A stretch of DNA of 35,016 nucleotides. Origin: Emcibacter sp. (GTDB lineage: Bacteria > Pseudomonadota > Alphaproteobacteria > Sphingomonadales > Emcibacteraceae). Shown piece after piece: positions 1 through 8,004 of this stretch. The DNA lies in contig JALSHF010000002.1 in NCBI GenBank assembly GCA_026982375.1, positions 1 through 35,016 on the forward strand. Reading direction: 5' to 3'. A program made the position numbers and the translations under genes. Within the stretch, counting starts at the first letter, position 1. Every line of letters starts with the position of its first letter. The notes under the pieces are model-generated. The model worked only from the letters and a program-made list of their open reading frames with translations. It did not search any database and was not told the DNA's origin.

Positions 1-453
1 GGACAGGGTGATGTTATCTTTATCGCCGCCGTATTTTTCAATATTATTCAGGACCCAGACCGCCGCCGACCTGACCTGAGCAACAATTTCAAACAGCGAT
101 GCCTCGGGGGCCAATGTATAATCAAGGGCGATGAAAATAATATTATGATCAATGAAGTTGGGCGCTGCAAAGGCGCTTTCCGCCTTGGATAACTCCTGCC
201 AATAGCCCCCATGGATAAAGACATGTACCGCAAAGGGTCCTTCGCCTTTTGGTGTGAAAATATCCATATATTCGCGCGGGGCAGGGCCGTATTTAACATC
301 AGGCTGATATTGTGAAGAGAGTTTCAAATGCGCCGCCCGGCTCTGATCACTATAGTTTTGTATATAAACCATAATATCATCCACGCAGGAGCTGGGGGAA
401 TATTCCCTCTCAAGGGTTTCTTTGCTCATATTTTTATAGGGCTTGAATGTCAT
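1..453 (-). CDS. Alpha/beta hydrolase, arylformamidase (kynurenine formamidase)-like, 3'-truncated by window edge
   Basis: This gene is open from an ATG at 453 to the window edge (151 codons, no stop seen), so the ORF track misses it. I translated it by hand. The protein has an alpha/beta-hydrolase oxyanion-hole motif HGGYW at residues 81-85, followed by a typical ALDYTLAPEA segment around 109-118. The nucleophile elbow and the catalytic Asp/His would lie beyond the edge. HGGxW is characteristic of the eukaryotic-type arylformamidases that hydrolyse N-formylkynurenine to kynurenine; the classical bacterial KynB is a different metal-dependent fold. The divergent kynU gene supports this role, by inference. 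No strong ribosome-binding site is visible, and the ATG at codon 9 is an alternative start. It could be another esterase of the same family. Confidence 0.75.
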   Translation of the reverse strand, partial: MTFKPYKNMSKETLEREYSPSSCVDDIMVYIQNYSDQSRAAHLKLSSQYQPDVKYGPAPREYMDIFTPKGEGPFAVHVFIHGGYWQELSKAESAFAAPNFIDHNIIFIALDYTLAPEASLFEIVAQVRSAAVWVLNNIEKYGGDKDNITLS

Positions 454-557
454 TACAATTAATGTCTCAAATACGAGAAATTTTCTCTATATAGAAATTA
501 GTTTTCACTATAGGAATAATATGATACTATAGCTGCTGAAAAAAGAAAGCAGAAAAC
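454..557. promoter_or_regulatory. Divergent promoter region with palindrome and three phased TATAG elements
   Basis: This 104-base gap separates the two divergent kynurenine-pathway units, so it must hold both promoters. It is AT-rich. It contains a perfect palindrome GAGAAA-T-TTTCTC at 475-487. It also contains three TATAG elements ending at 494, 513 and 532, exactly 19 bases apart. The first two are preceded by a similar block (TTTTCTCTATA and TTTTCACTATA). Such spacing, near two helical turns, is what one expects of operator sites for a dimeric regulator such as the adjacent XRE-cupin protein. The assignment is inference; I could not fix the -35/-10 boxes. Confidence 0.45.
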
Positions 558-1187
558 ATGGCATCCACGTTATTGAGTGATACTGAAAGCGGGCCAGAGG
601 CAATGCTTGGTCATCGGCTGGCGGCGCTGCGGGCAGTGCGCGGCTTGACACTCCGGCAGCTTAGTGAATTGGTTGATATTCCGGTGTCCACCTTATCAAA
701 AGTGCAAAATCATCAGGCGACTTTGACCTACGGCAATCTGCAAAAAATGGCGCGGGGCCTGAATATATGTATTTCCGAATTATTTGACGATGGGTTGCAA
801 ATGCCCAAAGCCGGCCGCCGCACGATCACAAGGGCCGGCCAAGGCGTGATGAATGAGGTTGATATTTACCGGGTTGAGGTGCTGGGCAGCGAATTATTAA
901 ACAAAGGTATGTATCCCGGGATTCTTGACGTGCCGCCCGCGCAGCCGCAAGATATAGCAAAGCTTGCCCGTCATCCGGGAGAGGAATTTATTTATGTGCT
1001 GGCCGGGGGCATAACGCTTTATACCGAGGATTATAAGCCCGTAGAACTTAATGTGGGGGATAGTGCTTACCTTGATAGCTCATCAGGCCATCGTTATGTT
1101 TCGAAAAGTGAGGAAGTGGCACAAATTCTGGTGATTTGTTCTGACAATGCCAGTGAAACGGCTGAAAAAAGTGAAAGATATGACTGA
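558..1187 (+). CDS. XRE-family transcriptional regulator with C-terminal cupin domain
   Basis: The 209-residue protein has an N-terminal Cro/C1-type helix-turn-helix (about residues 16-75, including LRQLSELVDIPVSTLSKVQ) and a C-terminal cupin_2 barrel (about 125-195, with HPGEEFIYVLAGG and a later GHRY). Proteins of this layout repress or activate neighbouring catabolic genes and use the cupin to bind a small ligand. Its stop overlaps the start of kynU by 8 bases, so the two are very probably co-transcribed and coupled in translation. It also faces the arylformamidase-like gene across a short divergent gap. I infer that it controls kynurenine-pathway genes in response to a pathway metabolite. 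Its ribosome-binding site is weak and purine-rich (AAGAAAG). The family call is firm and the ligand unknown. Confidence 0.9.
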   Translation: MASTLLSDTESGPEAMLGHRLAALRAVRGLTLRQLSELVDIPVSTLSKVQNHQATLTYGNLQKMARGLNICISELFDDGLQMPKAGRRTITRAGQGVMNEVDIYRVEVLGSELLNKGMYPGILDVPPAQPQDIAKLARHPGEEFIYVLAGGITLYTEDYKPVELNVGDSAYLDSSSGHRYVSKSEEVAQILVICSDNASETAEKSERYD

Positions 1188-2421
1188 CTTAACACGTGAT
1201 TTTTTTCAGGAGCTTGACCATCAAGACGTGCTGGCGCATTTTCGCGAAGACTTTCATCTGCCGGACGGCATGATTTATCTGGATGGAAATTCGCTTGGCG
1301 CCAGGCCTAAGGCGGCATCCGCGCGCGCGCAGGATGTTGTGGCGCGGGAATGGGGTCAGGATTTGATCACCAGCTGGAATAAAAACGGCTGGTTTCATCT
1401 GGCTGAAAAAGTTGGCGATAAAATTGCGGGACTTATCGGGGCCGCGCCCGGTGAGGTCATGGCCTGCGATGCCACAGGCATAAACCTGTATAAACTGTTG
1501 TCCATGGCCCTTGACCTGCGGCCAGACCGGAAAATTATTGTGATGGAAGGCAGTAACTTTCCAACGGACAATTATATGGCGCAAGGATTGATTCAGCAGC
1601 TGGACCGGGGGCATGAAATATATTTTGCTGAACAAGAGGCTATTCTGGCGGCCATCACCGAAGAAGTCGCCGTCGTATGCTTGACTCAGGTGCATTATAA
1701 AACCGGCCACCTGCATGATATGGCGGCGATCACGGAAAAGGCCCATCAGGTAGGAGCCTTGGTTATCTGGGACTTATGTCATAGCGCGGGGGCCTTGCCC
1801 GTTGATTTAAATGGCTGCCATGCCGACTTTGCCGTGGGGTGCGGCTATAAATATTTGAATGGCGGCCCGGGGGCGCCGGCATTTATTTTTGTCGCCCAAC
1901 GCCATCAGGGAAAAGCCCGGCAGCCCTTGACCGGCTGGTGGAGCCATGCCGCCCCCTTTGCCTTTGAACAGGATTATCGTCCCGCTGATACTATCTGGCA
2001 AACATTGACGGGCACCCAGTCCATATTGGCGCTGTCGGTTCTTGAATGCGGCATTGATATTATGTTGCGGGTTGATATGGCAAAACTGCGGGCTAAATCC
2101 ATAGCCTTGTGTGATTATTTTATTACGCTAATGGATCAGCATTGTGATGGTTTTGGTTTTTCACTGGAAAGCCCGCGCGATGGGGATGGCCGGGGAAGTC
2201 AAATCTCCTTAAGTCATTCAAAAGCTTTTGCGATCATGCAGGCTTTGATCGCGGAAAATGTGGTTGGGGACTTTCGTGCGCCGGATATCATGCGCTTTGG
2301 TTTTACGCCATTATATACCCGATATGTCGATATTTGGGACGCGGTGATGTGTTTGAAAAATATTATGGAAAAAGAGCTCTGGCAAAAAGCTGAATATGGT
2401 CAACTAACTGCTGTGACCTGA
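1180..2421 (+). CDS. kynU: Kynureninase
   Basis: Kynureninase is a PLP enzyme that cleaves L-kynurenine to anthranilate and L-alanine. The 413-residue protein matches the usual family length and carries the family hallmark YLDGNSLG near residues 33-40. It also has FPTDNYMAQG near 127-136, WDLCHSAGA near 197-205 (cofactor-binding Asp) and GCGYKYLNGGPG, where Lys224 is the expected PLP Schiff-base lysine. The ORF track starts at 1147, but I choose the ATG at 1180. It gives the family-like N-terminus MTDLTRDFF, follows a GAAAG stretch, and overlaps the regulator's stop by only 8 bases. A strong terminator follows directly. Confidence 0.96.
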   Translation: MTDLTRDFFQELDHQDVLAHFREDFHLPDGMIYLDGNSLGARPKAASARAQDVVAREWGQDLITSWNKNGWFHLAEKVGDKIAGLIGAAPGEVMACDATGINLYKLLSMALDLRPDRKIIVMEGSNFPTDNYMAQGLIQQLDRGHEIYFAEQEAILAAITEEVAVVCLTQVHYKTGHLHDMAAITEKAHQVGALVIWDLCHSAGALPVDLNGCHADFAVGCGYKYLNGGPGAPAFIFVAQRHQGKARQPLTGWWSHAAPFAFEQDYRPADTIWQTLTGTQSILALSVLECGIDIMLRVDMAKLRAKSIALCDYFITLMDQHCDGFGFSLESPRDGDGRGSQISLSHSKAFAIMQALIAENVVGDFRAPDIMRFGFTPLYTRYVDIWDAVMCLKNIMEKELWQKAEYGQLTAVT

Positions 2422-2444
2422 TCCGTCGCGGCATTTAACAAACT

Positions 2445-2480
2445 GAGGTCGCCCTTATTCAAAAGGCGGCCTCTTTTTTT
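2445..2480 (+). terminator. Rho-independent terminator after kynU
   Basis: GAGGTCGCC and GGCGGCCTC form a 9-bp stem with one G-T wobble around an 11-base loop. Seven T residues follow at once. It lies 24 bases after the kynU stop and just before the 3' end of the convergent Lrp-type gene, so it may serve both strands. Confidence 0.88.
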
Positions 2481-2487
2481 GGCAAGC

Positions 2488-2955
2488 TCATGCTTTCTCA
2501 TCATTTAGAAGGATTTTTGTTGTGTGTTTTTCCGTGCTCATGGCAATGGTGGAATTGATTTCCTGTACCCCTTCAATCTGGGACAGATGATGCCACCATA
2601 AATCCTGATATTCCTGAATATCTTTGACGACTATTTTTAACAGGAAATCAACATTGCCCATCAAAGTATGGCATTCCATGATTTGTGGGATATCCTTGAT
2701 GATTTCAATGAAATTAGGCAATACTTTTCGGCCATGGGCGGTCATTTTTACCTGAGTGAAAAGGGTGATATTCATGCCGATTTTATTGTTGTCCAATAAG
2801 GCGACCCGGCTTTTGATGATTCCTTCATCCTGCAGCCGCTGTATTCTGCGCCAACAGACCGATTTAGAGGAACTGATTTTTTCAGCAATGTCGGCAACAG
2901 GAAGCATGGCATCATCCTGAAGCAGGTTTAATATTTTTATATCCAAGGCGTCCAT
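2488..2955 (-). CDS. bkdR: Lrp/AsnC-family transcriptional regulator, probable BkdR
   Basis: The 155-residue protein has the standard Lrp layout: an N-terminal winged helix-turn-helix (about 1-55, LDIKILNLLQDDAML then IAEKISSSKSVCWRRIQRLQ) and a C-terminal RAM/ligand-binding domain (about 65-150, with LMGNVDFLLKIVVKD). It is divergent from the branched-chain oxoacid dehydrogenase operon. This is the arrangement known for the Lrp-like activator BkdR in Pseudomonas, which responds to branched-chain amino acids. Lrp-type KynR regulators of kynurenine genes exist and kynU lies on its other side, but that gene is convergent and separated by a terminator, so BkdR is the better reading. The symbol rests on context. 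Confidence 0.85.
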   Translation of the reverse strand: MDALDIKILNLLQDDAMLPVADIAEKISSSKSVCWRRIQRLQDEGIIKSRVALLDNNKIGMNITLFTQVKMTAHGRKVLPNFIEIIKDIPQIMECHTLMGNVDFLLKIVVKDIQEYQDLWWHHLSQIEGVQEINSTIAMSTEKHTTKILLNDEKA

Positions 2956-3080
2956 TTGGCACCCAGTCCCGTTTAATGTTGTTCTTTTAAAATTTTGTGC
3001 CTATTTCATAGCATTCATGGGTATAAATGGGAAGAAATTTCGCGCCAAACATGATATTATCTCTAAAAAGGAGTAAAGTG
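2956..3080. promoter_or_regulatory. bkdR/bkd divergent control region
   Basis: The 125 bases between the Lrp-type regulator and the bkd operon contain an AT-rich dyad TTTTAAAATTTT (2985-2996) and a -10-like TATAAA (3022-3027) with no good -35 at 17 bases. A weak -35 fits an activator-dependent promoter, as expected for BkdR control. The bkdA1 ribosome-binding site AAGGAG lies at 3068-3073. Promoter and operator assignments are inference. Confidence 0.4.
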
Positions 3081-4313
3081 ATGACCCCAAATAACGGTAA
3101 TAAGCTAAATGTGCCCGCGCCCCGCAAGAGGCCGGGTGAAGCACCGGAATTTCATAATCTTGATATTCCGGATGCGGGGGCTGTTGCGCGTCCTGATGTC
3201 ATGATGGATCCAAAGGAAATGTTTGGTTATGCCAATAGCCTGATCAGGGTTCTTAAAATGAACAATAAAGCCGTAGGAGAATGGGATCCCGGGCTTTGCG
3301 CCGATGATATGCGTAAAGGCCTTTATCATATGATGACAACGCGTATTTATGACGATCGTATGCAGAATATGCAGCGTGTCGGGAAAATGTCATTTTATAT
3401 GAAATGCCGGGGGGAAGAGGCGGTATCCGTTGCGCAGGCTATGGCCCTTGACGATAAAGACATGCTGTTCCCATCCTACCGCCAGCAGGGATTATTGATA
3501 TCTCGCGGCCGGGATTTGCTTGATATGATGAACCATTGCCTGTCCAATTCCAAAGATAATTGCAAGGGGCGGCAATTGCCCATCATGTATAGCTGGCGGG
3601 AAGGAAACTTCTTTTCTATTTCCGGCAACCTTGGGACGCAATTTTGCCAGGCCGTTGGCTGGGCTGTGGCGTCCGCCTATAAAGGCGAAGACGCCCTTGC
3701 CGCCACGTGGATTGGCGAAGGCACGACGGCAACGTCCGATTTTCATCATGGTATGACTTTCGCCGCCGTGTATAACGCGCCGGTTATTCTGAATGTGGTG
3801 AATAATCAATGGGCGATTTCAAGTTTTCAGGGCATAGCCGGCGGTGAAAAATCAACCTTTGCCGCGCGCGGCGTGGGTTATGGTATGCCGGGCCTTCGTG
3901 TGGACGGCAATGATTTTCTTGCGGTCTATGCCGTGACAAAATGGGCCGCGGAACGCGCCAGAAACGGCGGCGGCCCCACCATGATAGAACATTTCACTTA
4001 CCGCGCCGATGCCCATTCCACCAGCGATGACCCCTCAAAATACCGGCCAGAGGATGAGGCGGAATCATGGCCGCTCGGCGATCCGATAGAGAGGCTGAAA
4101 CAGCATTTAATTGAAATTGGTGAATGGTCTGAAGAAAAACATGCGGCGGCTATCAAGGAAATAACGGCCTTGGTCACGCGCAAATATAAAGAAGCAGAAT
4201 CCTACGGCACATTGAATTCGGGCGAGAGGCCGGAAGTGAGCAGCATGTTTGAGGATATTTTCAAAGAACAGCCGGAACATCTGCGCCGGCAACGTCAGAA
4301 GCTGGGAGTATAA
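3081..4313 (+). CDS. bkdA1: Branched-chain 2-oxoacid dehydrogenase E1 component, alpha subunit
   Basis: The E1alpha subunit binds thiamine diphosphate and decarboxylates the 2-oxoacids of Val, Leu and Ile. The thiamine-PP/Mg motif is visible as GEG...NN (WIGEGTTATSDFHH to LNVVNNQWAIS), followed by the conserved YRADAHSTSDDPSKYR loop that carries the phosphorylation-loop-like serines. I choose the ATG at 3081 and not the track's 3027, because 3081 has a textbook AAGGAG site and gives 410 residues, the size of Pseudomonas BkdA1. The ATG at 3027 would also overlap the putative -10 box. It is the first gene of a four-gene operon, with bkdA2 starting one base after its stop. Confidence 0.95.
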   Translation: MTPNNGNKLNVPAPRKRPGEAPEFHNLDIPDAGAVARPDVMMDPKEMFGYANSLIRVLKMNNKAVGEWDPGLCADDMRKGLYHMMTTRIYDDRMQNMQRVGKMSFYMKCRGEEAVSVAQAMALDDKDMLFPSYRQQGLLISRGRDLLDMMNHCLSNSKDNCKGRQLPIMYSWREGNFFSISGNLGTQFCQAVGWAVASAYKGEDALAATWIGEGTTATSDFHHGMTFAAVYNAPVILNVVNNQWAISSFQGIAGGEKSTFAARGVGYGMPGLRVDGNDFLAVYAVTKWAAERARNGGGPTMIEHFTYRADAHSTSDDPSKYRPEDEAESWPLGDPIERLKQHLIEIGEWSEEKHAAAIKEITALVTRKYKEAESYGTLNSGERPEVSSMFEDIFKEQPEHLRRQRQKLGV

Positions 4314-4314
4314 A

Positions 4315-5328
4315 ATGGCCAAAATGAATATGATACAGGCCATTAATTCGGCCCATGACATTATGCTCGAAAAGGATAAATCTGTTGTGGTTTTCGGCGA
4401 AGATGTCGGCTATTTCGGCGGCGTTTTTAATGCGACCGAAGGCCTGCAGGAAAAATACGGTATTCAGCGGGTATTTGATACGCCCATCGCAGAAGGCGGG
4501 ATTATTGCGCTGGCCATTGGTATGGGCGTGAATGATTTGCGGCCTGTGACCGAAATTCAATTCTCGGATTATATTTATCCTGCCTTTGATCAGATTGTAT
4601 CAGAGGCATCGCGCCTGCGCTATCGCTCTGGCGGTGAATATTGGGCCCCCATTACCATCAGAACGCCTTGCGGCGGCGGCATTCGCGGCGGGCAGACCCA
4701 TTCCCAAAGCCCGGAAGGTATATTTACCCATGTATCGGGCATTAAAACCATCATGGCGTCAAACCCGTATGATGCCAAGGGATTGCTGATCAGTGCCATT
4801 GAAGATGATGACCCCGTGGTCTTTTTTGAGCCAAAGCGCCTGTATAACGGGCCTTTTTATGGTGATCCGAAACAGCCGGCACAATCATGGGAAAAACATG
4901 CGAAAGGCGAGGTTCCAGATGGATATTATACAATCCCCATTGGAAAAGCGGAAACGGTGCGCTTTGGAAATGATCTGACAATTGTCACTTATGGCACCAT
5001 GGTGCATGTATCCCTGGCAGCGGCAGAAATGTCCGGCTATGATGTTGAGGTTATTGATTTGCGGACGTTAACCCCGCTTGATATTGATCATATTGCGAGC
5101 TCTGTTTGCCGCACGGGCCGATGCGTCGTGGTTCACGAAGCCACACAAACCGGCGGGTTTGGCGCGGAAATATTATCACAAATTCAGGAAGAGTGTTTTT
5201 GGAAACTGGAAGCCCCTATCGAACGTGTGGCGGGCTGGGATATTCCTTACCCCCATGCTTTTGAATGGGAATATTTTCCGGGACAAGGCCGCGTACTGGA
5301 TGCAATTAAAAATGTAATGGAAGGGTAA
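4315..5328 (+). CDS. bkdA2: Branched-chain 2-oxoacid dehydrogenase E1 component, beta subunit
   Basis: The 337-residue beta subunit completes the alpha2beta2 E1 enzyme. It shows the transketolase pyrimidine-binding region (FGEDVGYFGGVFNATEGL, then FDTPIAEGGIIALAIGMG and IQFSDYIYPAFDQI) and the C-terminal transketolase domain (DLRTLTPLDIDHI, VHEATQTGGFGAEI). The track start at 4249 reads back into bkdA1. The ATG at 4315, preceded by GGGAG at 4303-4307 and one base after the bkdA1 stop, is the natural start. Pyruvate dehydrogenase E1beta is similar, but the separate alpha subunit type and the BkdR neighbour favour the branched-chain enzyme. Confidence 0.94.
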   Translation: MAKMNMIQAINSAHDIMLEKDKSVVVFGEDVGYFGGVFNATEGLQEKYGIQRVFDTPIAEGGIIALAIGMGVNDLRPVTEIQFSDYIYPAFDQIVSEASRLRYRSGGEYWAPITIRTPCGGGIRGGQTHSQSPEGIFTHVSGIKTIMASNPYDAKGLLISAIEDDDPVVFFEPKRLYNGPFYGDPKQPAQSWEKHAKGEVPDGYYTIPIGKAETVRFGNDLTIVTYGTMVHVSLAAAEMSGYDVEVIDLRTLTPLDIDHIASSVCRTGRCVVVHEATQTGGFGAEILSQIQEECFWKLEAPIERVAGWDIPYPHAFEWEYFPGQGRVLDAIKNVMEG

Positions 5329-5332
5329 GGCC

Positions 5333-6610
5333 ATGGGACAATATTTTTTCAAACTTCCTGATTTGGGCGAAGGTATCGTTGAGGCTGAAGTCGCGGCGCT
5401 TCATGTGAAAGTCGGGGATATGGTCACAGAGGATCAGCCCTTGATTGATATGATGACCGATAAGGCCACCGTAGAAATCCCAAGCCCTGTTGATGGCAAA
5501 ATTCTGTCCATCAGTGGCCAGCTCGGTGAAATGATCCCTGTGGGCACGCCTATGGTGGTTATCGAGGTGGAAGGTGCCGGAAATATAGAGAGCAACATAG
5601 AGAGTGATATAGAGAGCAGTGAAGAAGAGCCGGTTGAAAAAGAAGAAAAACCCGTTGTTGAATCTGTCGCCAAGTCCGTGTCTGCCCCAATAGAAGCCCC
5701 AACAGCAGCACCAACATCAGGGGGTATAGTCAATGATAGCCCCCTGACTTCTCCCGCCGTTCGCTTGCGGGCACTGGAGGCAAATGTTGACCTTGCCAAA
5801 GTTCCGGCAAGCGGGCCTGCGGGCCGAATTACCCATCAGGACCTTGATGATTTTATTGCATCTGGCGGCAGAATATCTGGCCATATATCTGAGACGGGAA
5901 AAGAAAAACGCACCGCCATAGAGGAAATCCCTGTCATTGGCATTCGCCGCAAAATCGCCCAAAGAATGGAGCTGAGCAAACGCAGTATCCCTCATTATTC
6001 CTATGTGGAAGAAGTGGATGTGACGGAGGTTGAAAAGTTACGTGTTTTCCTCAATGCCAACCGAACAGAAGATCAGCCTAAATTATCCATATTGCCTTTC
6101 ATCATGATGGCAACCCTAAAGGGCATGGAGAAATTTCCCGAATGCAATTCCCATTATGACCCGGAGCATAGTCTGGTTCGCCGCTTTTCCGGGGTGCATC
6201 TGGGTATTGCAAGCCAAACACCGAACGGCCTTATGGTGCCAGTTGTCAGCCATGCGGAAACCCGTGATATATGGGATATGGCCGCAGAAATGATGCGGGT
6301 ATCATCGGCGGCCCGCGCGGGCAAGGCAAAGAGGGAAGAGCTTTCCGGCTCGACAGTAACCATAACGAGTTTGGGTAAAATAGGCGGCATTGTGACGACA
6401 CCGGTCATAAATTATCCCGAAGTTTGTATCATCGGGGTTAATAAAATAGTGCCCCGCCCCATGGTCATGAATGAAACGGATATTCAGATTCGCCAGATGA
6501 TGAATCTATCGTCATCTTTTGATCACCGCGTTGTTGACGGTTTTGTGGCGGCGGAGCTCATTCAATTCATCAAAGGGGCTTTGGAACAGCCCGCAACATT
6601 ATTTATGTAA
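5333..6610 (+). CDS. bkdB: Branched-chain 2-oxoacid dehydrogenase E2 component (dihydrolipoyl acyltransferase)
   Basis: E2 is the core of the complex and transfers the acyl group to CoA. Domains in order: one lipoyl domain (1-80) with the lipoylated Lys44 in MTDKATVEIP; a flexible acidic and Ala/Pro-rich linker (about 82-135); a peripheral-subunit-binding domain (about 139-175, SPAVRLRALEANVDLAKVPASG); and the catalytic domain (about 200-425) with the active-site DHRVVDG near its end. The linker contains three tandem copies of an N/D-I-E-S tetrapeptide. It begins 4 bases after bkdA2. At 425 residues it has the usual single-lipoyl length. Confidence 0.95.
   Translation: MGQYFFKLPDLGEGIVEAEVAALHVKVGDMVTEDQPLIDMMTDKATVEIPSPVDGKILSISGQLGEMIPVGTPMVVIEVEGAGNIESNIESDIESSEEEPVEKEEKPVVESVAKSVSAPIEAPTAAPTSGGIVNDSPLTSPAVRLRALEANVDLAKVPASGPAGRITHQDLDDFIASGGRISGHISETGKEKRTAIEEIPVIGIRRKIAQRMELSKRSIPHYSYVEEVDVTEVEKLRVFLNANRTEDQPKLSILPFIMMATLKGMEKFPECNSHYDPEHSLVRRFSGVHLGIASQTPNGLMVPVVSHAETRDIWDMAAEMMRVSSAARAGKAKREELSGSTVTITSLGKIGGIVTTPVINYPEVCIIGVNKIVPRPMVMNETDIQIRQMMNLSSSFDHRVVDGFVAAELIQFIKGALEQPATLFM
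5582..5617 (+). repeat. Three tandem 12-bp units in the E2 linker
   Basis: Three imperfect copies of a 12-base unit (AATATAGAGAGC, AACATAGAGAGT, GATATAGAGAGC) encode NIES-NIES-DIES. They lie in the linker between lipoyl and subunit-binding domains, where length is usually tolerant of change, so copy number probably varies between strains. Confidence 0.8.
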
Positions 6611-6621
6611 GGGTCGACGTT

Positions 6622-8004
6622 ATGAAATGTAAAATACTGGTCATTGGCGCCGGGCCTGGCGGTTATGTGGCGGCCATTCGCGCGGGTCAGCTCGGGCTTG
6701 ATACGATCATTGTCGAAGGTGACCGGGCAGGGGGAACCTGCCTTATACGGGGCTGTATTCCCTCAAAAGCCCTGATTCATGCGGCGGATAAATTTGAACA
6801 GATGTCGGCGCATAGTGCAAAAAGTCATTTGGGCATTAAACTTTCCGCAAAGCCGGAATTGGATTTTGCGGAAACCATCGCCTGGAAGGATGGTATCGTC
6901 GATCGGCTGAATGGCGGCGTTGAAGCCTTGCTGAAAAAAGCAAAAGTCAAACAGATCAAAGGCTGGGCAAAATTTAAAGATGCAAAGACATGCGATGTTG
7001 AAACCAGAGACGGCATCGTCACCATTACCGCAGAACATGTCATCCTTGCCAATGGATCGAAAGCCGCCGAATTACCGTTTCTGCCCTTTGGCGGAGATAT
7101 TTTATCTTCAGCAGGCGCATTGTCTTTAACAGAAGTCCCTAAAAAACTGCTTGTGGTTGGCGCGGGCTATATTGGGCTTGAGCTTGGGATCGCCTATAGA
7201 AAACTTGGCTCTGATGTGACTTTTATAGAGGCAGACAAGAAAATTCTCAGCGCCTATGACAAGGAATTAACGGCCCCCGTGCAGCAATGGCTTAAAGCGC
7301 ATGATGTGACCGTACATCTGGGCGCAAAGGCCAGCGGCTGGCAGGATAATATTCTGTCTTATACTGACAAGGACGGCAAAGAACAAAATATTGCCGCTGA
7401 CAAGCTGCTGGTTACTGTGGGGCGGCAGCCAAATATTAACGGTTGGGGGCTGGAGAATATGGCTGTGGATATGGAGAATGGCTTTATCAAGATTGATAAA
7501 TATTGCCATACATCCATGAAAAATGTCTGGGCCATTGGTGATGTGACGGGGGAGCCTATGCTGGCTCACCGGGCCTCTGCGCAAGGCGAAGTGGTCGCCG
7601 AGATCATTGCTGGCAAAAGGCGTGAATTTAATCCACAGGCCATTGCCGCCGTTTGTTTCACCGATCCTGAAATCATCGCGGTCGGCATATCTGCCCAAGA
7701 CGCGAAGAAGAATAATATTGAGACGATCGTCGGAAAATTCCCACTCAAGGCCAATGGCCGCGCGTTGACCATGGAGGCGGCAGAGGGCTTTGTTCGCATC
7801 ACGGCGCGGGCAGATAATCATGTGATTCTTGGCATTCACGCGGTTGGCCCGCATGTGTCGGAGCTTTCCGGTGAATTTGCCCTGGCCCTTGAAATGGGGG
7901 CAAGGCTGGAAGATATTGCGGGCACGATCCATGTTCATCCAACCGTGACGGAATCCTTTGCCGAGGCGGCATTGGCCGCGCTTGGGCATGCTATTCACAT
8001 ATAA
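6622..8004 (+). CDS. lpdV: Dihydrolipoyl dehydrogenase (E3), branched-chain complex type
   Basis: E3 reoxidises the dihydrolipoyl group of E2 with NAD+. The 460-residue flavoprotein has an FAD-binding GAGPGGYVAAIRAGQLG at the N-terminus and the redox disulphide Cys40/Cys45 in GGTCLIRGCIPSK. It has an NAD-binding VGAGYIGLELGIAYRKLG whose strand ends in an acidic residue (FIEADK), as expected for NADH. The catalytic HVHPTVTESFAEA base is at the C-terminus. It closes the bkd operon 11 bases after bkdB. The symbol lpdV follows from the operon; another E3 for pyruvate dehydrogenase may exist elsewhere. Confidence 0.94.
   Translation: MKCKILVIGAGPGGYVAAIRAGQLGLDTIIVEGDRAGGTCLIRGCIPSKALIHAADKFEQMSAHSAKSHLGIKLSAKPELDFAETIAWKDGIVDRLNGGVEALLKKAKVKQIKGWAKFKDAKTCDVETRDGIVTITAEHVILANGSKAAELPFLPFGGDILSSAGALSLTEVPKKLLVVGAGYIGLELGIAYRKLGSDVTFIEADKKILSAYDKELTAPVQQWLKAHDVTVHLGAKASGWQDNILSYTDKDGKEQNIAADKLLVTVGRQPNINGWGLENMAVDMENGFIKIDKYCHTSMKNVWAIGDVTGEPMLAHRASAQGEVVAEIIAGKRREFNPQAIAAVCFTDPEIIAVGISAQDAKKNNIETIVGKFPLKANGRALTMEAAEGFVRITARADNHVILGIHAVGPHVSELSGEFALALEMGARLEDIAGTIHVHPTVTESFAEAALAALGHAIHI

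Noticed and set aside
1189-1746. 185-residue antisense ORF across kynU
   Set aside because: kynU motifs lie on the opposite strand throughout; nothing in the antisense product looks like a protein family.
2957-2972. TGGCAC upstream of the bkd operon as a sigma-54 -24 element
   Set aside because: The expected GC at the -12 position, ten bases after the GG, is CG here, so the pattern fails.
7267-7998. 243-residue antisense ORF across lpdV
   Set aside because: It lies opposite a gene with all E3 motifs, and its sequence has no domain features or ribosome-binding site.
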